Both the position numbers and the translations under genes were made by a program. From Phoma sp. XZ068 (taxonomy: Eukaryota; Ascomycota; Dothideomycetes; Pleosporales; Didymellaceae): 64,000 bases of DNA. The DNA is taken from positions 248,001-312,000 of the forward strand of contig RBKR01000029.1 in NCBI GenBank assembly GCA_004835665.1, written 5' to 3'. Below are positions 1 to 10,065 of this stretch, one piece after another; position 1 is the first letter of the stretch; each line of letters starts with the position of its first letter. The notes under the pieces are model-generated. The model was not told the DNA's origin. It did no database searches and saw only the letters and a list, made by a program, of their open reading frames with translations.

Positions 1-662
1 CCATCCACGCGCGTCTCGGCGCCAGACTAAGCGCCACCAAAATAGACCCTAAAACCCTCTTCTTCGCGTGGTTCTACGCCGCGCAGCGAGACTTCACATA
101 CGCCTCGCTGGCTGGGGCGTACAAGCCGATTGCTGAGATCCTCAGGTTGACGTTCAAACGCGCCTGTTTGGTCGTCGACCTGCCCGCGGACGCTGTAAGC
201 GACGAGGATGTTACGGAAATCATGAAAGCTTTCAAGAGCATGGAACCGCGCGAAGGACTGAAAGAGTGTTTCGATGGCTTAAGAGATGCGGGTTGGGATG
301 TGTATGGTGTGACTAACGGCGGTGTGGAGACGTCGCTTGCGTACTTCCACGGTGCTAACATTGAGCTTGATGAGGCACATCTGCTGTCGTGTGATGATTT
401 GAGGGTTGCGAAGCCGGATGGTAGGGTGTATGAGCGTGCGCAGGGTCACTTGACGAAGCAGGGATTGGGGGACGGAAAGAGGTGGTTTGTTGCGGCGCAT
501 GCGTGGGATTTGCTTGCCGCGAGGGCGGCGGGGTTTAAGACGGCGTACTTGGACTTCGAGGAGCATGACCCGGTGACGGAGGTTTTTGGGGAGTTTGATT
601 TGTATGCGGGGAGTATGGAGGAGTTGTTACAGAAATTGAAGGAAGTGGGAGGAGCAGTCTAA
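1..662 (+). CDS. HAD-superfamily hydrolase (haloacid dehalogenase type II-like), 3' part
   Basis: The reading frame is open from the left edge (codons from base 3) to a TAA at 660-662, so only the C-terminal ~219 residues are present. Visible HAD motifs are the motif II region GVTNG, the motif III lysine in AKPDGRVYERA, and a motif IV-like stretch VAAHAWDLLAARAAGF. The N-terminal DxxxT nucleophile motif lies outside the window. An alpha-helical cap is suggested by the segment before GVTNG. Family members hydrolyse 2-haloacids or small phosphate esters in the cytosol; the substrate here cannot be told. An internal ATG at 147 should not be taken as the start because the upstream frame is already coding-like. 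Confidence 0.8.
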   Translation, partial: IHARLGARLSATKIDPKTLFFAWFYAAQRDFTYASLAGAYKPIAEILRLTFKRACLVVDLPADAVSDEDVTEIMKAFKSMEPREGLKECFDGLRDAGWDVYGVTNGGVETSLAYFHGANIELDEAHLLSCDDLRVAKPDGRVYERAQGHLTKQGLGDGKRWFVAAHAWDLLAARAAGFKTAYLDFEEHDPVTEVFGEFDLYAGSMEELLQKLKEVGGAV

Positions 663-1392
663 TCCGTCAGGTCTACGCTGAGATTTGATTAGGATGATAT
701 CACGGATGTTTCGAGGATCTGTCACCTCGATCGATGTACACGGCACGGAAAGTCATCAAATACAACTCATACGAAAGGCCCAAAGTGGGATGAGCGCATG
801 CCAGCAAACATCTCGGTGACAATAGTCCGTCATTCCTGCAGTTAATGGTGTCCTTCGGCTGCAATCCACCCTTCATCTATATGATACATTTTCTCTCCCT
901 GCGGAACTTCAAGGGACCGATTCAGTCGAGGTCTTCATTGCGTTGTGTAGCTAGAATCAACGCAGGGGTCCATCAGCACACCGACCCCGACGTGAATACG
1001 TTCGGCCCACAAACACATGGATCTTCGGTATTCCACTCGAACTAACCAGTCGCCACTACATGATCGAGAACCTTAGATTGTCGGAGCAGCTCGATTTCAA
1101 GCGCAATCATCCATGAGCAATGGAGCATTATTGACGATTGACATCGCGAGCCTTGTTTGTAACCTTGGGGAACTGATGGAGGGGCTCTATTACCATGGGG
1201 AGAAGAGGAGAGCTGTGGTCAAGTCCACCATTATCGTACTGAACTGCATGTATGTTCTGTGCACCGATGCGATAACATCAAACTGATACTAAAGGCAGTA
1301 CATAAGCAGCAGCGTTCAAAAAGCGAGCCCTCCTCGACTCTAACTTTATACGACGAACATGGGAAAATAAGCTAGATTGAAAGTCATCTTTC
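663..1392. other. Intergenic, no gene supported
   Basis: About 730 bases between the HAD gene and the ankyrin gene (tail to tail). Only short low-quality frames are present, and I see no repeat or RNA gene. Confidence 0.5.
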
Positions 1393-2268
1393 TCATATCA
1401 CGATTCCCTTCCCTTCCAGGATCTCTTTCGGCGTAACACCCTCACTGTTCTTCATATTAACATCGGCCCCGTGAGCCAGCAACCATCGTACGACGTCCTC
1501 TCTACCCGCAGCAGCAGCAGTATGCAAAGGCGTACCGGACGGCCCATCAACCGTTACCTGTTCAGCCACTTCATTCACATCCCCTCCATATTTGAACAAT
1601 GCCTCCAATATATCAATCCTCCCGTTGCAACTCGCCGAGCGCATAGACCTCGACCCTTTGACTACAGCACCATGCTCAAGCAAACACTCGACGATCTCGC
1701 AACTCGCCATCCAGCAAGCTATGTACAGGTTGCGACCTGGTCGATAAAGACGGGAAGTTGGGTGCCTATTAGTTTTGTTCGGATCATATCCATTTTCCAT
1801 AAGATATCGTACAAGCCCGAGATATTTGTTTCGCGGGAAATCCTCGCTACCTGGTCCTCCATGGCACGCCGAACTCAACCAGTCTGCGCAAAGATGCCTC
1901 GTGCGAGAGAAGACGTCGGGGTCAACAGCACGAAACTTGAGTAGAATCGCGAGGGGGTCGTTGTCCAAGGTGGCGTCGAGAGTGTCCATCGTTATCATCG
2001 CCGATGTGGCAATGTTGTGCTGTAGGCCGAAGCGAAGGAGCATCTCCACAGTATCAGCGTGTCCGAATCTTGCAGCGGCTATAATCATCCGTTCGAGATT
2101 TAGCCTAGGGATCCATACTCTTGTTCGCATATCGATGAGGATTCTCTCGGTTTCAAGCGCGACTTGGGCTGTCGTGGGTTGCTGGAGAGCATAGGAGAGC
2201 TGCTGGAGTTCGCCACGGCCGCACAAGGCGATCAAGCGATCAGATGGTGACTCTGGGGAAGCCACCAT
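1393..2268 (-). CDS. Ankyrin-repeat protein
   Basis: Single-exon frame of 291 residues, starting at the ATG at 2268 (the frame stays open two codons further upstream, but with a GTG). The C-terminal half carries recognisable ankyrin units: one with GTPLHTAAAAGREDVVRWLLAHGADVN near residues 240-270, another with LLEHGAVV near 190-200, and degenerate ones further N-terminal (AAARFGHADTVEMLLRFG near 65). No enzymatic domain is seen. Ankyrin repeats bind protein partners; the partner cannot be inferred. The protein is cytosolic by the absence of a signal peptide or membrane segment. Confidence 0.75.
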   Translation of the reverse strand: MVASPESPSDRLIALCGRGELQQLSYALQQPTTAQVALETERILIDMRTRVWIPRLNLERMIIAAARFGHADTVEMLLRFGLQHNIATSAMITMDTLDATLDNDPLAILLKFRAVDPDVFSRTRHLCADWLSSACHGGPGSEDFPRNKYLGLVRYLMENGYDPNKTNRHPTSRLYRPGRNLYIACWMASCEIVECLLEHGAVVKGSRSMRSASCNGRIDILEALFKYGGDVNEVAEQVTVDGPSGTPLHTAAAAGREDVVRWLLAHGADVNMKNSEGVTPKEILEGKGIVI

Positions 2269-2939
2269 AATCACAGTAATATCTTCTGTGGATGTTGGAA
2301 TAATGGTATCAGGTCGGTAAACAGTACAGTATAAGCGGCGGCGGCGGCGCGGTCCCGTGGGCCTTGATCGAGCCTGTTTCGGTAGGTAGTAGTAGAGATA
2401 CAGTGTTCAGTTGTGGTGCGCACTCCAGCCTATCTATATTTTCTAACTTTGTTACTAGCTCTGTGGGAGACTTGGATATGCAGTTGCCTTTCACACAGTC
2501 TACCAATTCATTGGTACCACGTAACATGTTTACGCGTCCTCATCCTAACTTGGAGCTTGCTTCGGGTTTAGCGTTCTTTTCCTGAGGGACGTGTGCTCCG
2601 CGATGAGCCACGGTTCGCCAGTATAGCCATTCACACCACATCCATTGGCCTCACACAGACTCCACCCGCCCTATGTCTCTTCTCTCGTTGCCTTGCCTGC
2701 TTGTTTCTTCGGCCTCACCGCTTCGGTTGTCATTCCCACGGTTGCATATACCTGTGGTGGCTGCCTGATCCCACGAATACTTTTGGCGCATCGGCGTTGT
2801 AGCCACCGCTGTGCCACTTCCGTACATGAAACTAAAAATTGTGCTCAGTTGTTCTCCGGCATCCTCTCGTCCCGACCTTGAAATTGCACCTTACGTTTCA
2901 TAAGAGGGCAGAATAAAATACTGTTTCTGCTTGAATAGT
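2269..2939. other. Divergent promoter region, no gene supported
   Basis: About 670 bases between the ankyrin gene and the kinase gene, which point away from each other. It contains a short GGC-rich run near 2336-2350 but no convincing coding frame. Confidence 0.45.
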
Positions 2940-4072
2940 ATGTTTCGAAAAAGCATCGCCAGGATGGCAGCTGTTCCCACGGCTATGGTTGGGAAGACAG
3001 GAACTACCTACCAATACAAACAACTGCTCCAGGAGAGAGAACACATTGGCCATGTTTGGCTCGCAACGTAAGCTCTAGTCCAATTATGCCCTGCACAGAG
3101 TGGGAACTAAGTTCTTTAGTTGCGGCCATAACCAGTTCATCTTGAAAGATATTCCTGAACAGATATTTGATAGTTTCAACGAAGAAGTTCGACCGAACCT
3201 CCGCGACAGCCCATTTCTTCGACTACCAGTGGATACCATCCCCAATGAGCGTATTTTTGTGTTCAAATATCTGAAATCAGATCTGTTAAGCCTTGTAAGG
3301 AAACAAGTTTCGATGCATGTTACAAAAAGGATCCTCAAGGACAGCCTCAGAGGACTTGTTGAAATGCACAGCCAGGATATCATACACCTAGGTGACGTAT
3401 CTCTGTTCAAAAATACTTTACTGAGAGCTAACAAACACTAGATATTAAAGCAGATAACATCATGGTTGACTATCATCACGACAAAGACGAATTGATACTT
3501 GAGAACGTTCAACTAGCTGACCTCGACAACCCAGTCTATCTTCCTAGTGGCAGGTATATTAATGGCATGTTAGCGGGCAATGAGAACTGGCGTAGTCCTG
3601 AGGCATTTTTCAGGGGCAAAATCAACAAATCCACAGATATGTTCTGCTTTGGGATCGTTGTAAGTGCTTGTAATTAACGTCCAATGCTGGCCACTAACGC
3701 GCTCAGTGCCTTTATGCAGCTCTTGGTCGCGTGGTATTCGGACTGGATGCGGATTTTAGAAAGCACAAAGAGATGGGTGTGTTGCCCAATCTGATTCGTC
3801 TACAACGACAGGTTTCTTATTTTGGAGATCAAGAAGGAGTCAATGGTTTAAAAACGCACCTCGACGATAACCAAATAAGTCTCACAGTACTGACTATGAT
3901 GTGGGAGGATCGCCACGAGCCCAACATTCCATACAAACCGTTCGCAGAGTGGCCTGAGGTGGAGGACGCTGTCTTCAAGGATCTGATCTTGCGCTTGATG
4001 AACTTAGACCCCTCGAAGCGTATCACAGCTCATCAAGCATTAGAGCATCCATGGTTCCAGGACGTTGAATAA
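2940..4072 (+). CDS. Protein kinase-like protein (four exons)
   Basis: Exons 2940-3067, 3099-3391, 3442-3659 and 3707-4072 join in frame to give 334 residues; introns are 31, 50 and 47 nt (the first is very short). Kinase landmarks are an ATP-lysine segment FILKDI, a hinge region IFVFKYLKSDLLSL, the catalytic loop HLDIKADNIMVDY created exactly across the second splice junction, and a C-lobe segment ending EHPWF. The glycine loop is not recognisable, HRD is HLD, and the DFG position reads DLD, so the catalytic Asp, Lys and Asn are kept but metal binding may be altered. Typical fungal Ser/Thr-kinase-like protein; substrate unknown. A broken HET-domain gene follows 50 bp downstream on the same strand. 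Confidence 0.72.
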
Positions 4073-4121
4073 TATGACCCACTACATAGCTAAAATTAGT
4101 CTGTTACGAGAAACACCATGA

Positions 4122-5713
4122 ATACTTAGACTGAACCATCAGTATACGCAGCTGGACAACATCTGGGCCGAACCATACCAACTTTCAGTAGAGACACCAC
4201 TCTACGGCCTCCCCTCCAACGAAGAGCTGAGACAAAGCGAGAGGTCATGCTTCCGTCACACGTCTATCGATCAAGGTACGAAATCGATACGGCTTGTGAG
4301 AATAAACAAAAACTTTTCACGGGACGGAGTCATTCAGTGCAGTATGACCCACGCCACGACCAGTTTCACGTAAATGTGTTTGTCATACGTTTGGGACTTC
4401 TCCCCACAACCTGAACCGGAACCTGAGCCACATTATGAAGTCGAACCTTCGTTTCTTGACCAGGGCTTCGGATGGAAATCGCGGGGAACTCTCCACCGAA
4501 ATCTCTTATACTAATCGCTCAAAGGGGAGCATGAATCTTACCGATGCCAATTTCGAGTTATTTTGGTAAACGTTTGCCCATTTCTTGTGCTCCAGAATCT
4601 GTTCGATTTGCTTTGTATGGCGCGCGAGGGAACCTTCGACTTATCGACACCAATATGGATCGATGCTTTGTGTATCGATCAAACAAATCTGTCTGAAAGA
4701 AATCAACAGGTCGCTCAGATGGGAGAAATCTACTCTTCTGCCAAGTCTGTACACGCATGGCTGGGCAAAGTGGCGTGGTCACTACCCGAAGAGCCTGAAA
4801 CAAGGATATTCGATCCAGCTATCGGGAGGTTCAAAAAAGACGCTCAGATCAGAGGCCAAGACCATTGCTGGAAGACATCCTATCGGTTCTACTGTCAGAC
4901 CGTAATCTTGTTGGCACCTCGGAACTTCACGAAGGCCTGTTCGAACAATTCATGCGAAATCCTTATTGGAAGCGTGCTTGGATCATGCAGGAGATGTTCC
5001 TGGCTCGTGAATTAACATTCTGGCTCGATGCCCTTCCAATGGACAATAGTGGGCTATCAAGGTTAGAGCAATGTGTCAAAGATTCACCCAAAACTGGTAG
5101 ACTGTTGGGCTGGGACGGCAAATCGTGGGAACACTACTTGGCCTATAGCTCCCACTTCATCAAGAGTAAACCGCCATCCGACCTGTTATCATTGCTAGCT
5201 GAGTTCCCAGATAGGAAGTGTGCCAACCCAATGGACCGCATTTTCTCATTGCTAGCCATATGTCCGAATGAGAAGTCAAAAATAGCGGTCGATTACGGCA
5301 CAAGTATCGGAAGGCTCAGATATCTGGTGCTGTATTACCAACCAGAGCGGCTATGCATTTGCTCGTCAAAGATCGTAATGAATGCATTGGTGGATCGTTC
5401 TAACACGGAGTCATTTAGCGATGAACTCAATATCCCCTGGATTGAGTTTTGTTTGCCAGCAACAGATATTGTGATAAAAAAAACGGCGTTGGTGTCGAGG
5501 AGATCAGCTTGGACGAAAGGCCAAACAGGAAAAACTCCTAACATACATGGACTACTCGAGTATTTGCAAAGCGACAGGCAAATTGGAAAATACATGGATA
5601 TTGCTCTCAGCACACGACGGACACATCCGAGCAGTAGCTACCGATGCACGAAAGGAGACTTACACGATCCGGTTGGCCTTTGCATTTTTGTGTTCCTAGA
5701 AGTTGAACGGTAG
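4122..5713 (+). pseudogene. HET-domain (heterokaryon incompatibility) gene, disrupted
   Basis: The sequence encodes the successive blocks of a HET protein: a pre-domain segment SIRLVRINKNFSRDGVIQC (near 4280-4345), CLSYVWD (near 4377-4395), then WIDALCIDQTNLSERNQQV...MGEIYSSAKSVHAWLG (4650-4765), then a C-terminal region with YWKRAWIMQE and MDRIFSLLA (4865-5713). The reading frame is broken by in-frame TAA codons at 4371 and 4512, and by a shift from frame 3 to frame 2 between about 4770 and 4865. The first TAA sits inside a conserved block, so an intron is an unlikely explanation. No ATG was found for the 5' end. HET domains trigger cell death after non-self recognition; this copy is probably non-functional. 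Confidence 0.7.
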
Positions 5714-6262
5714 GGACCTGTGCGGGAACGCACGATCGTCTCAGCTGACTGGTGTTCGCTTAGGATGGGGAGGAGAAATGGGGAGAGAGCGTCGCCAAGG
5801 ATGACAATTATTGGTAGAACATGTATCACACTTAACCAATACTCATGTGTGGTTCCCATCACCTATGAAGTTTGGTAAGCATTCAGACAACGATCAAAGT
5901 GTTTTCAAGAATAGCTGTCGTAGCATCAGATATGTAACTTCATGACCAGCGCAATACAAGGACCAAACCAAATACTGCCTTCATTTTTATTAATATTATT
6001 TTTGTTTGGAAGAAGCCCTATCGAATGCTTGAATACCTATATAGGAATAGTGGTTGATATCAGGCCACACAAAGTGGCTCATTACTGACACCCGAATGCC
6101 TAGTGCCTTCTAGTAACACTCTTTCAACACAGCTGAGTATCTACAACCGCAGCTGTTCACTGTGGCGTAAATTAAATCACCAATATCAATACCATCCATC
6201 ATCTCCACCCTGTGTGAGTGTAGAGCATACTTGTGCGACCGGTGAACTCCCCGTGTCACCCT
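5714..6262. other. Intergenic, AT-rich, no gene supported
   Basis: About 550 bases with an AT-rich run near 5985-6006. No supported coding or RNA feature. Confidence 0.45.
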
Positions 6263-6535
6263 TTAGCTGGGAAGGTTTGGAAGATTGGGCACCTGATGGC
6301 TCGTACTCCTGCTCCGCTCTGGTAAGTTCTCATCAACCGCCAGAAACGCACGTTGACGCAGTGTCGCACCCAGCTCCGTATCTTCAGCCTCCTTTCGCTT
6401 GGCAATATTGCGTTTCCGGATGCAGTGCCATATTCCCATTAATAGGGCGAACAGGGTGACAGCAGGAAGGACGGAAAGAAGGATGATGATTGTGCGTTGG
6501 GAAGGGCTGAAGGGGTTGTTCTGCTCTGAAATCAT
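6263..6535 (-). CDS. Small single-pass membrane protein, hypothetical
   Basis: A 90-residue frame with an ATG at 6535. It has one clear hydrophobic segment (about residues 15-38, IIILLSVLPAVTLFALLMG) followed at once by a basic stretch (RKRNIAKRK), which predicts a type III/N-out single-pass topology by the positive-inside rule. The C-terminal half is acidic then Ser/Arg-rich. It may be the last exon of a longer gene. The neighbour at 6764-7072 has a very similar layout. I do not recognise the family. Confidence 0.4.
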   Translation of the reverse strand: MISEQNNPFSPSQRTIIILLSVLPAVTLFALLMGIWHCIRKRNIAKRKEAEDTELGATLRQRAFLAVDENLPERSRSTSHQVPNLPNLPS

Positions 6536-6763
6536 GTTTGAATCGCTTGGTTGACTGGGAAGGCGAGATTAGTTGGGCGCAGGGCGGATTTGAGGGAGTC
6601 AGATCGTTTAAAGGGTCGTGATACTTTTCTTAAAGGATCAGGGTGTGGTAGACAAAGAGGCTTCATGATTCTGCTTTGTAGATATGTAGTATGTCACAAA
6701 GGTGTTGTCGATTAACAATGTGGGAGAATAGACCCTTGCTCACAAAGAGAGTTGGCCTTGAGG

Positions 6764-7072
6764 TTACATTAGACAGACCTTAGCTATTCTCCACGTGTGC
6801 TCGGGCCGGATACTGTCTCTTATTCTTGGCCAGAATATCATCGCTACAAAGCCCGAACCAATGACGAAGAGGGTAGTTAGGGTCAGAAGAACGATGGTGA
6901 GAGGGACCATGATGAGGCTTCTTTTCGGTGGGTTTGGTGAATCGGTTCCCTGCTGTAGAGCTCTAAGCTGAGTTTCTGCGCCGATTGTGAGGAGCGGTGT
7001 TATGAAGAAGAGCGAACATGCATAGTTTTTATAATGTGGACATGAAGCAGAAGTTAGGCAACAGTAAAACAT
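6764..7072 (-). CDS. Small membrane protein, hypothetical
   Basis: A 102-residue frame with an ATG at 7072. It has a weak N-terminal hydrophobic stretch (around residues 19-31) and a strong one (about residues 54-80, MVPLTIVLLTLTTLFVIGSGF) preceded by NPPKRS and followed by WPRIRDSIRPEH. The layout (N-P/K-R, membrane span, basic tail) mirrors the protein encoded at 6263-6535 on the same strand 228 bp away. Function unknown; an N-terminal signal peptide is possible. Confidence 0.35.
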   Translation of the reverse strand: MFYCCLTSASCPHYKNYACSLFFITPLLTIGAETQLRALQQGTDSPNPPKRSLIMVPLTIVLLTLTTLFVIGSGFVAMIFWPRIRDSIRPEHTWRIAKVCLM

Positions 7073-7804
7073 ATTTTACGACATTTATAAGACTATGTAA
7101 AACCGCAAACACCAACATCCAATATGCCATAACGCCAAAGGGAATTTGCTTTTAGAAGTGTGGTGAAACGTGACCAGATAAATGCGACCTTGGCTTGCGT
7201 ACAGACGGACGCAACTAGATATAAGTTAAGAGGTATGCGGGTGGCCGAGGTTAAGCATCCCCAAGCCTAGCATTTGTGAACAGATGAGGACATGGACAAG
7301 GGTAGTCGGTGTTTGCACTAGACGCTGCGGACAAAGCATGACTGCTTGAAACATGAATAAGAATGAGCGTTTGCATACAGCATGGCATGCTAAACTCATA
7401 CGCGACTGATTATGACCAAAATCACTATGCTCACTGCTATACCGAGGCGCGAAGGGTGCGAAGGACGAAAGCCAAGTATAGCGTTACGTATGTAACTCAA
7501 GTCTAGAACTGGCCCGTCACAGGATGAGAGCCAGGCGTAGCTCGAGATAAGGTTTCGTCTTGCAATCTGGGCTCCGATTCAAGGTAGGGTCAAATGACAC
7601 CGCAGGGTTCAGCTGCAAGGTTGGTAGCAGCCAGGAAGCTCCAGGAGACCTTGGCTATGTAATTGCGCAAGAAATTGGTCAACGCACTGTTGCTGCTAGT
7701 ACCGAGTCTCGTGAGTCCTTGTGACGGATAGGGTAGCTGTGGTGACAGCATAAGCGTTCAGAGGCAAACGTCGATAATTCAACCCTTGCAAGGGTGCAAT
7801 ACGC
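7073..7804. other. Intergenic, no gene supported
   Basis: About 730 bases upstream of the small membrane gene and downstream of the next one. Only short chance frames are seen. Confidence 0.45.
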
Positions 7805-8686
7805 TTACTCTCCATTTTCCTTGACAGGAGTCATCATGCTCGAAGTCAGGCTCGTGATGCTACTGGCACTGCCACTCAGCCTTCGGTTATGCCGTTTCAA
7901 TGGATCAGACGCTGTGCTGAGAGGACGTCCACCGTTCGTGGGTTGTATTGGGAAGTAGTCCCCGTTGTCGTACCCTTCGCTGGCAATGACTCGGCTCGGC
8001 GTTCTTGCTCTGCTTTGCACAGGACTCATACGGAAGGCCTCTGGGCTCCAGCTCCAGCGTTGATTCGGGCTTTGCCCGCCTGTATGCCTTCGTTGATGTC
8101 GGCGAACAGGCGCAGCAGCTGGCAATTGCAGCCTCGAGTTGATGCCCATCCACAAAGCCTCCTCGTCTTCATTGCCAGTATCTCTCCAGCCACCCACCCC
8201 CTCATAGTCGCGTGTGAGCCCGCCTTCGCCGAGCAGTGCTGTGAAAGACCCACTCTTTGGCCCCAGTCGAGAAGAAGGTACCGTTGTGTCTTGTGAAGAC
8301 GTTCCGCTGCCGTTACTACTACTTCGTCGATGGCGAGTGCGAGGCGGAGACGATCGTTCGGGGGACGGGGGGTGGTGCTGGAGAGTATCATGCTTGGGCA
8401 ACGCTGGAGAGAGCCAAGCACCCAAGAGTGCAGTGCCGAGCTGTGTGTAGACTAGAAAGCCACGAAACGCCAGTAACGATAGTGCGATGGACGTGGTAAC
8501 AACCGCGAAGATGGCCAATGGGACAGATACCAACACAATGATGAAGGGTGCCACTGCGTACAACGGATTCCACGGGTTAAGCTCAATGCTCACCTTACCC
8601 AGGCGGAACAGCATCGTGAATGTTGTGGGTGCTTCTGCCGCCGTGAAGGCGATGAAGAAACGATACAAGGTGCCGACGTCTGGCAT
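7805..8686 (-). CDS. Conserved fungal membrane protein, unknown function
   Basis: A 293-residue single-exon protein; I place the start at the ATG at 8686 because the codons upstream in this frame lack an ATG. The N-terminal third contains hydrophobic segments near residues 8-28 and 40-95 (YAVAPFIIVLVSVPLAIFAVV and ALSLLAFRGFLVY), which could be membrane spans or a lipid-droplet-type hairpin. The remaining two thirds are disordered, Ser/Arg/Pro-rich, with short motifs resembling phosphorylation sites (RRLSGSASS, RHRRSSSN). No catalytic motif seen. The split between a hydrophobic N-terminus and a regulated tail suggests an organelle-membrane protein, which is inference only. Confidence 0.6.
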   Translation of the reverse strand: MPDVGTLYRFFIAFTAAEAPTTFTMLFRLGKVSIELNPWNPLYAVAPFIIVLVSVPLAIFAVVTTSIALSLLAFRGFLVYTQLGTALLGAWLSPALPKHDTLQHHPPSPERSSPPRTRHRRSSSNGSGTSSQDTTVPSSRLGPKSGSFTALLGEGGLTRDYEGVGGWRDTGNEDEEALWMGINSRLQLPAAAPVRRHQRRHTGGQSPNQRWSWSPEAFRMSPVQSRARTPSRVIASEGYDNGDYFPIQPTNGGRPLSTASDPLKRHNRRLSGSASSITSLTSSMMTPVKENGE

Positions 8687-8866
8687 GTGAAGTTGCGGAG
8701 ACGCCAAGCCTAGCAGCGAGCGGGCTCCTCACCAGCAGCAAGCTGTCAACAGTCCACCTCTTCCTCAGATCGCGAACTCTACCTTCCTTGATCTATCCCC
8801 GTGCCATAAAACTGAATTCTGGGAGGTTCGCGTGGATGTCTTCGATGCTTCGATCGCTTGTGGCTT

Positions 8867-9093
8867 CTACGCAACACGCCTCATGCCACGTTTTGGCGAC
8901 ATGCCAATACCGAGCACAATCGCACCGAGGGACGTTCCTTTAAAGATACTCTCGTACTGTTCGACCTTGAGACGAGTGGAGTAAGGTTGGCGCTTGATGC
9001 GCATGAAAGTGGCCCCGGTCACCACAAGCCAGACGCCAAAAAGGGCCTCGTAGCGGTATTTCTCATACGCCTGCTCGAGCTGCTGATTGACCA
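8867..9093 (-). CDS. Small two-span membrane protein, possibly mitochondrial
   Basis: A 75-residue protein from the ATG at 9093 to a TAG at 8867. It begins with a charged helix (QLEQAYEKYRYE), followed by a hydrophobic span (ALFGVWLVVTGATFM), a basic loop (RIKRQPYSTRLK) and a second hydrophobic span (GTSLGAIVLGIGM). The YRYEALFGVW start and basic mid-loop recall small HIG1-like mitochondrial proteins, but the diagnostic HIG1 residues are not clearly present, so this is only a suggestion. The same frame is open further upstream but is not protein-like there. Confidence 0.45.
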
Positions 9094-9663
9094 TTGTGAG
9101 AAGCAGAAGAATGATGCGAACGGTAACGAAATGCGTGCAAATGCAGCGGAACGGAAGCAACAAGCAACAATATGTAAACAAAAATGGGGTGACGGTGGAA
9201 AGACACCAACGCCACATCGTGATTGGTGACGTAGTTTTTCCATTTCTCCTCACCGTATTTGCCGCCGTGCCGTCCATGCCCAGAGCCTCAAGCCTGCAGC
9301 TGTGCAGACGATCACACCGCATATCATTGTTCTCGTTATCCCGAATGGTTTGTTCCTCGTGTTTTCTTAGATGTTGTCTCACGACTGTTCTCGCACAACG
9401 TTGTTTGTTTCGTTCTGTGCTTTGTCTCGTCCCATTGGCGTCAGGTATTTCTCCCATCCGCACGCAGACATCCTCTTTCGCCTTCCATCAGACATAGTCT
9501 ACAGTATGACAGAGTGATAGTTCAAGTGCAGTTCTTCGGAGATCCCAATAATAAATCCCTCCGCACATTCAGCTCTGCTAGAGCTGTTGCATTTTACCCC
9601 GTGTCGCCAAACAAGCTGTTTCAACATACGTCCTGCAGCATTGAAGCAGAGAAACCCACTAGT

Positions 9664-10065
9664 ATGACTTCTTCAGACGAGAATGCCGCCCTGGACGGCC
9701 GTTTGCATCTAAGCTCAGGTATTGTAGTCTTAGCCACCGCTGTACCCATTTTTATCTGCGTTGTGTTGATTCTCGCGGTTCTCTTGACGCCAAGGTGTTT
9801 CTGCTTAGACCTGGGATCTAAATTGAATATTCACTCTAGAAAAGACGGAGCACGCGCACGACCTTGTTCTAGTCTACAGTGGTCAGACGCAGAGTCACAC
9901 ACAACCGTGAAGCCGCAGCCAACATTCCTCGAGTGCCATCTGGAGATGCTGCGCGCCTGGCAGAAACCGACGCTGCCAGCGGAAAGCCTGCTACCACAAC
10001 ACCTAGGACAGGTAGATCCCACTCATCAGCCTCGCCGACCAGCTGGTGTACATTTCCGCAAATAG
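9664..10065 (+). CDS. Hypothetical single-span membrane protein, model uncertain
   Basis: A 134-residue frame from the ATG at 9664. It has one strong hydrophobic segment (about residues 19-42, IVVLATAVPIFICVVLILAVLLT) and no recognised domain. From about 9880 a second frame (to 10250) looks at least as protein-like, so an unrecognised intron near 9810-9880 may shift the frame and change the C-terminus. I would trust the membrane segment but not the tail. Confidence 0.3.
   Translation: MTSSDENAALDGRLHLSSGIVVLATAVPIFICVVLILAVLLTPRCFCLDLGSKLNIHSRKDGARARPCSSLQWSDAESHTTVKPQPTFLECHLEMLRAWQKPTLPAESLLPQHLGQVDPTHQPRRPAGVHFRK

Noticed and set aside
845..1045. 66-residue plus-strand frame
   Set aside because: Short, no domain, no conserved composition; likely chance.
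9094..9463. N-terminal extension of the small membrane protein to 198 residues
   Set aside because: The extension is composition-biased and not protein-like; the ATG at 9093 gives a compact two-span protein.
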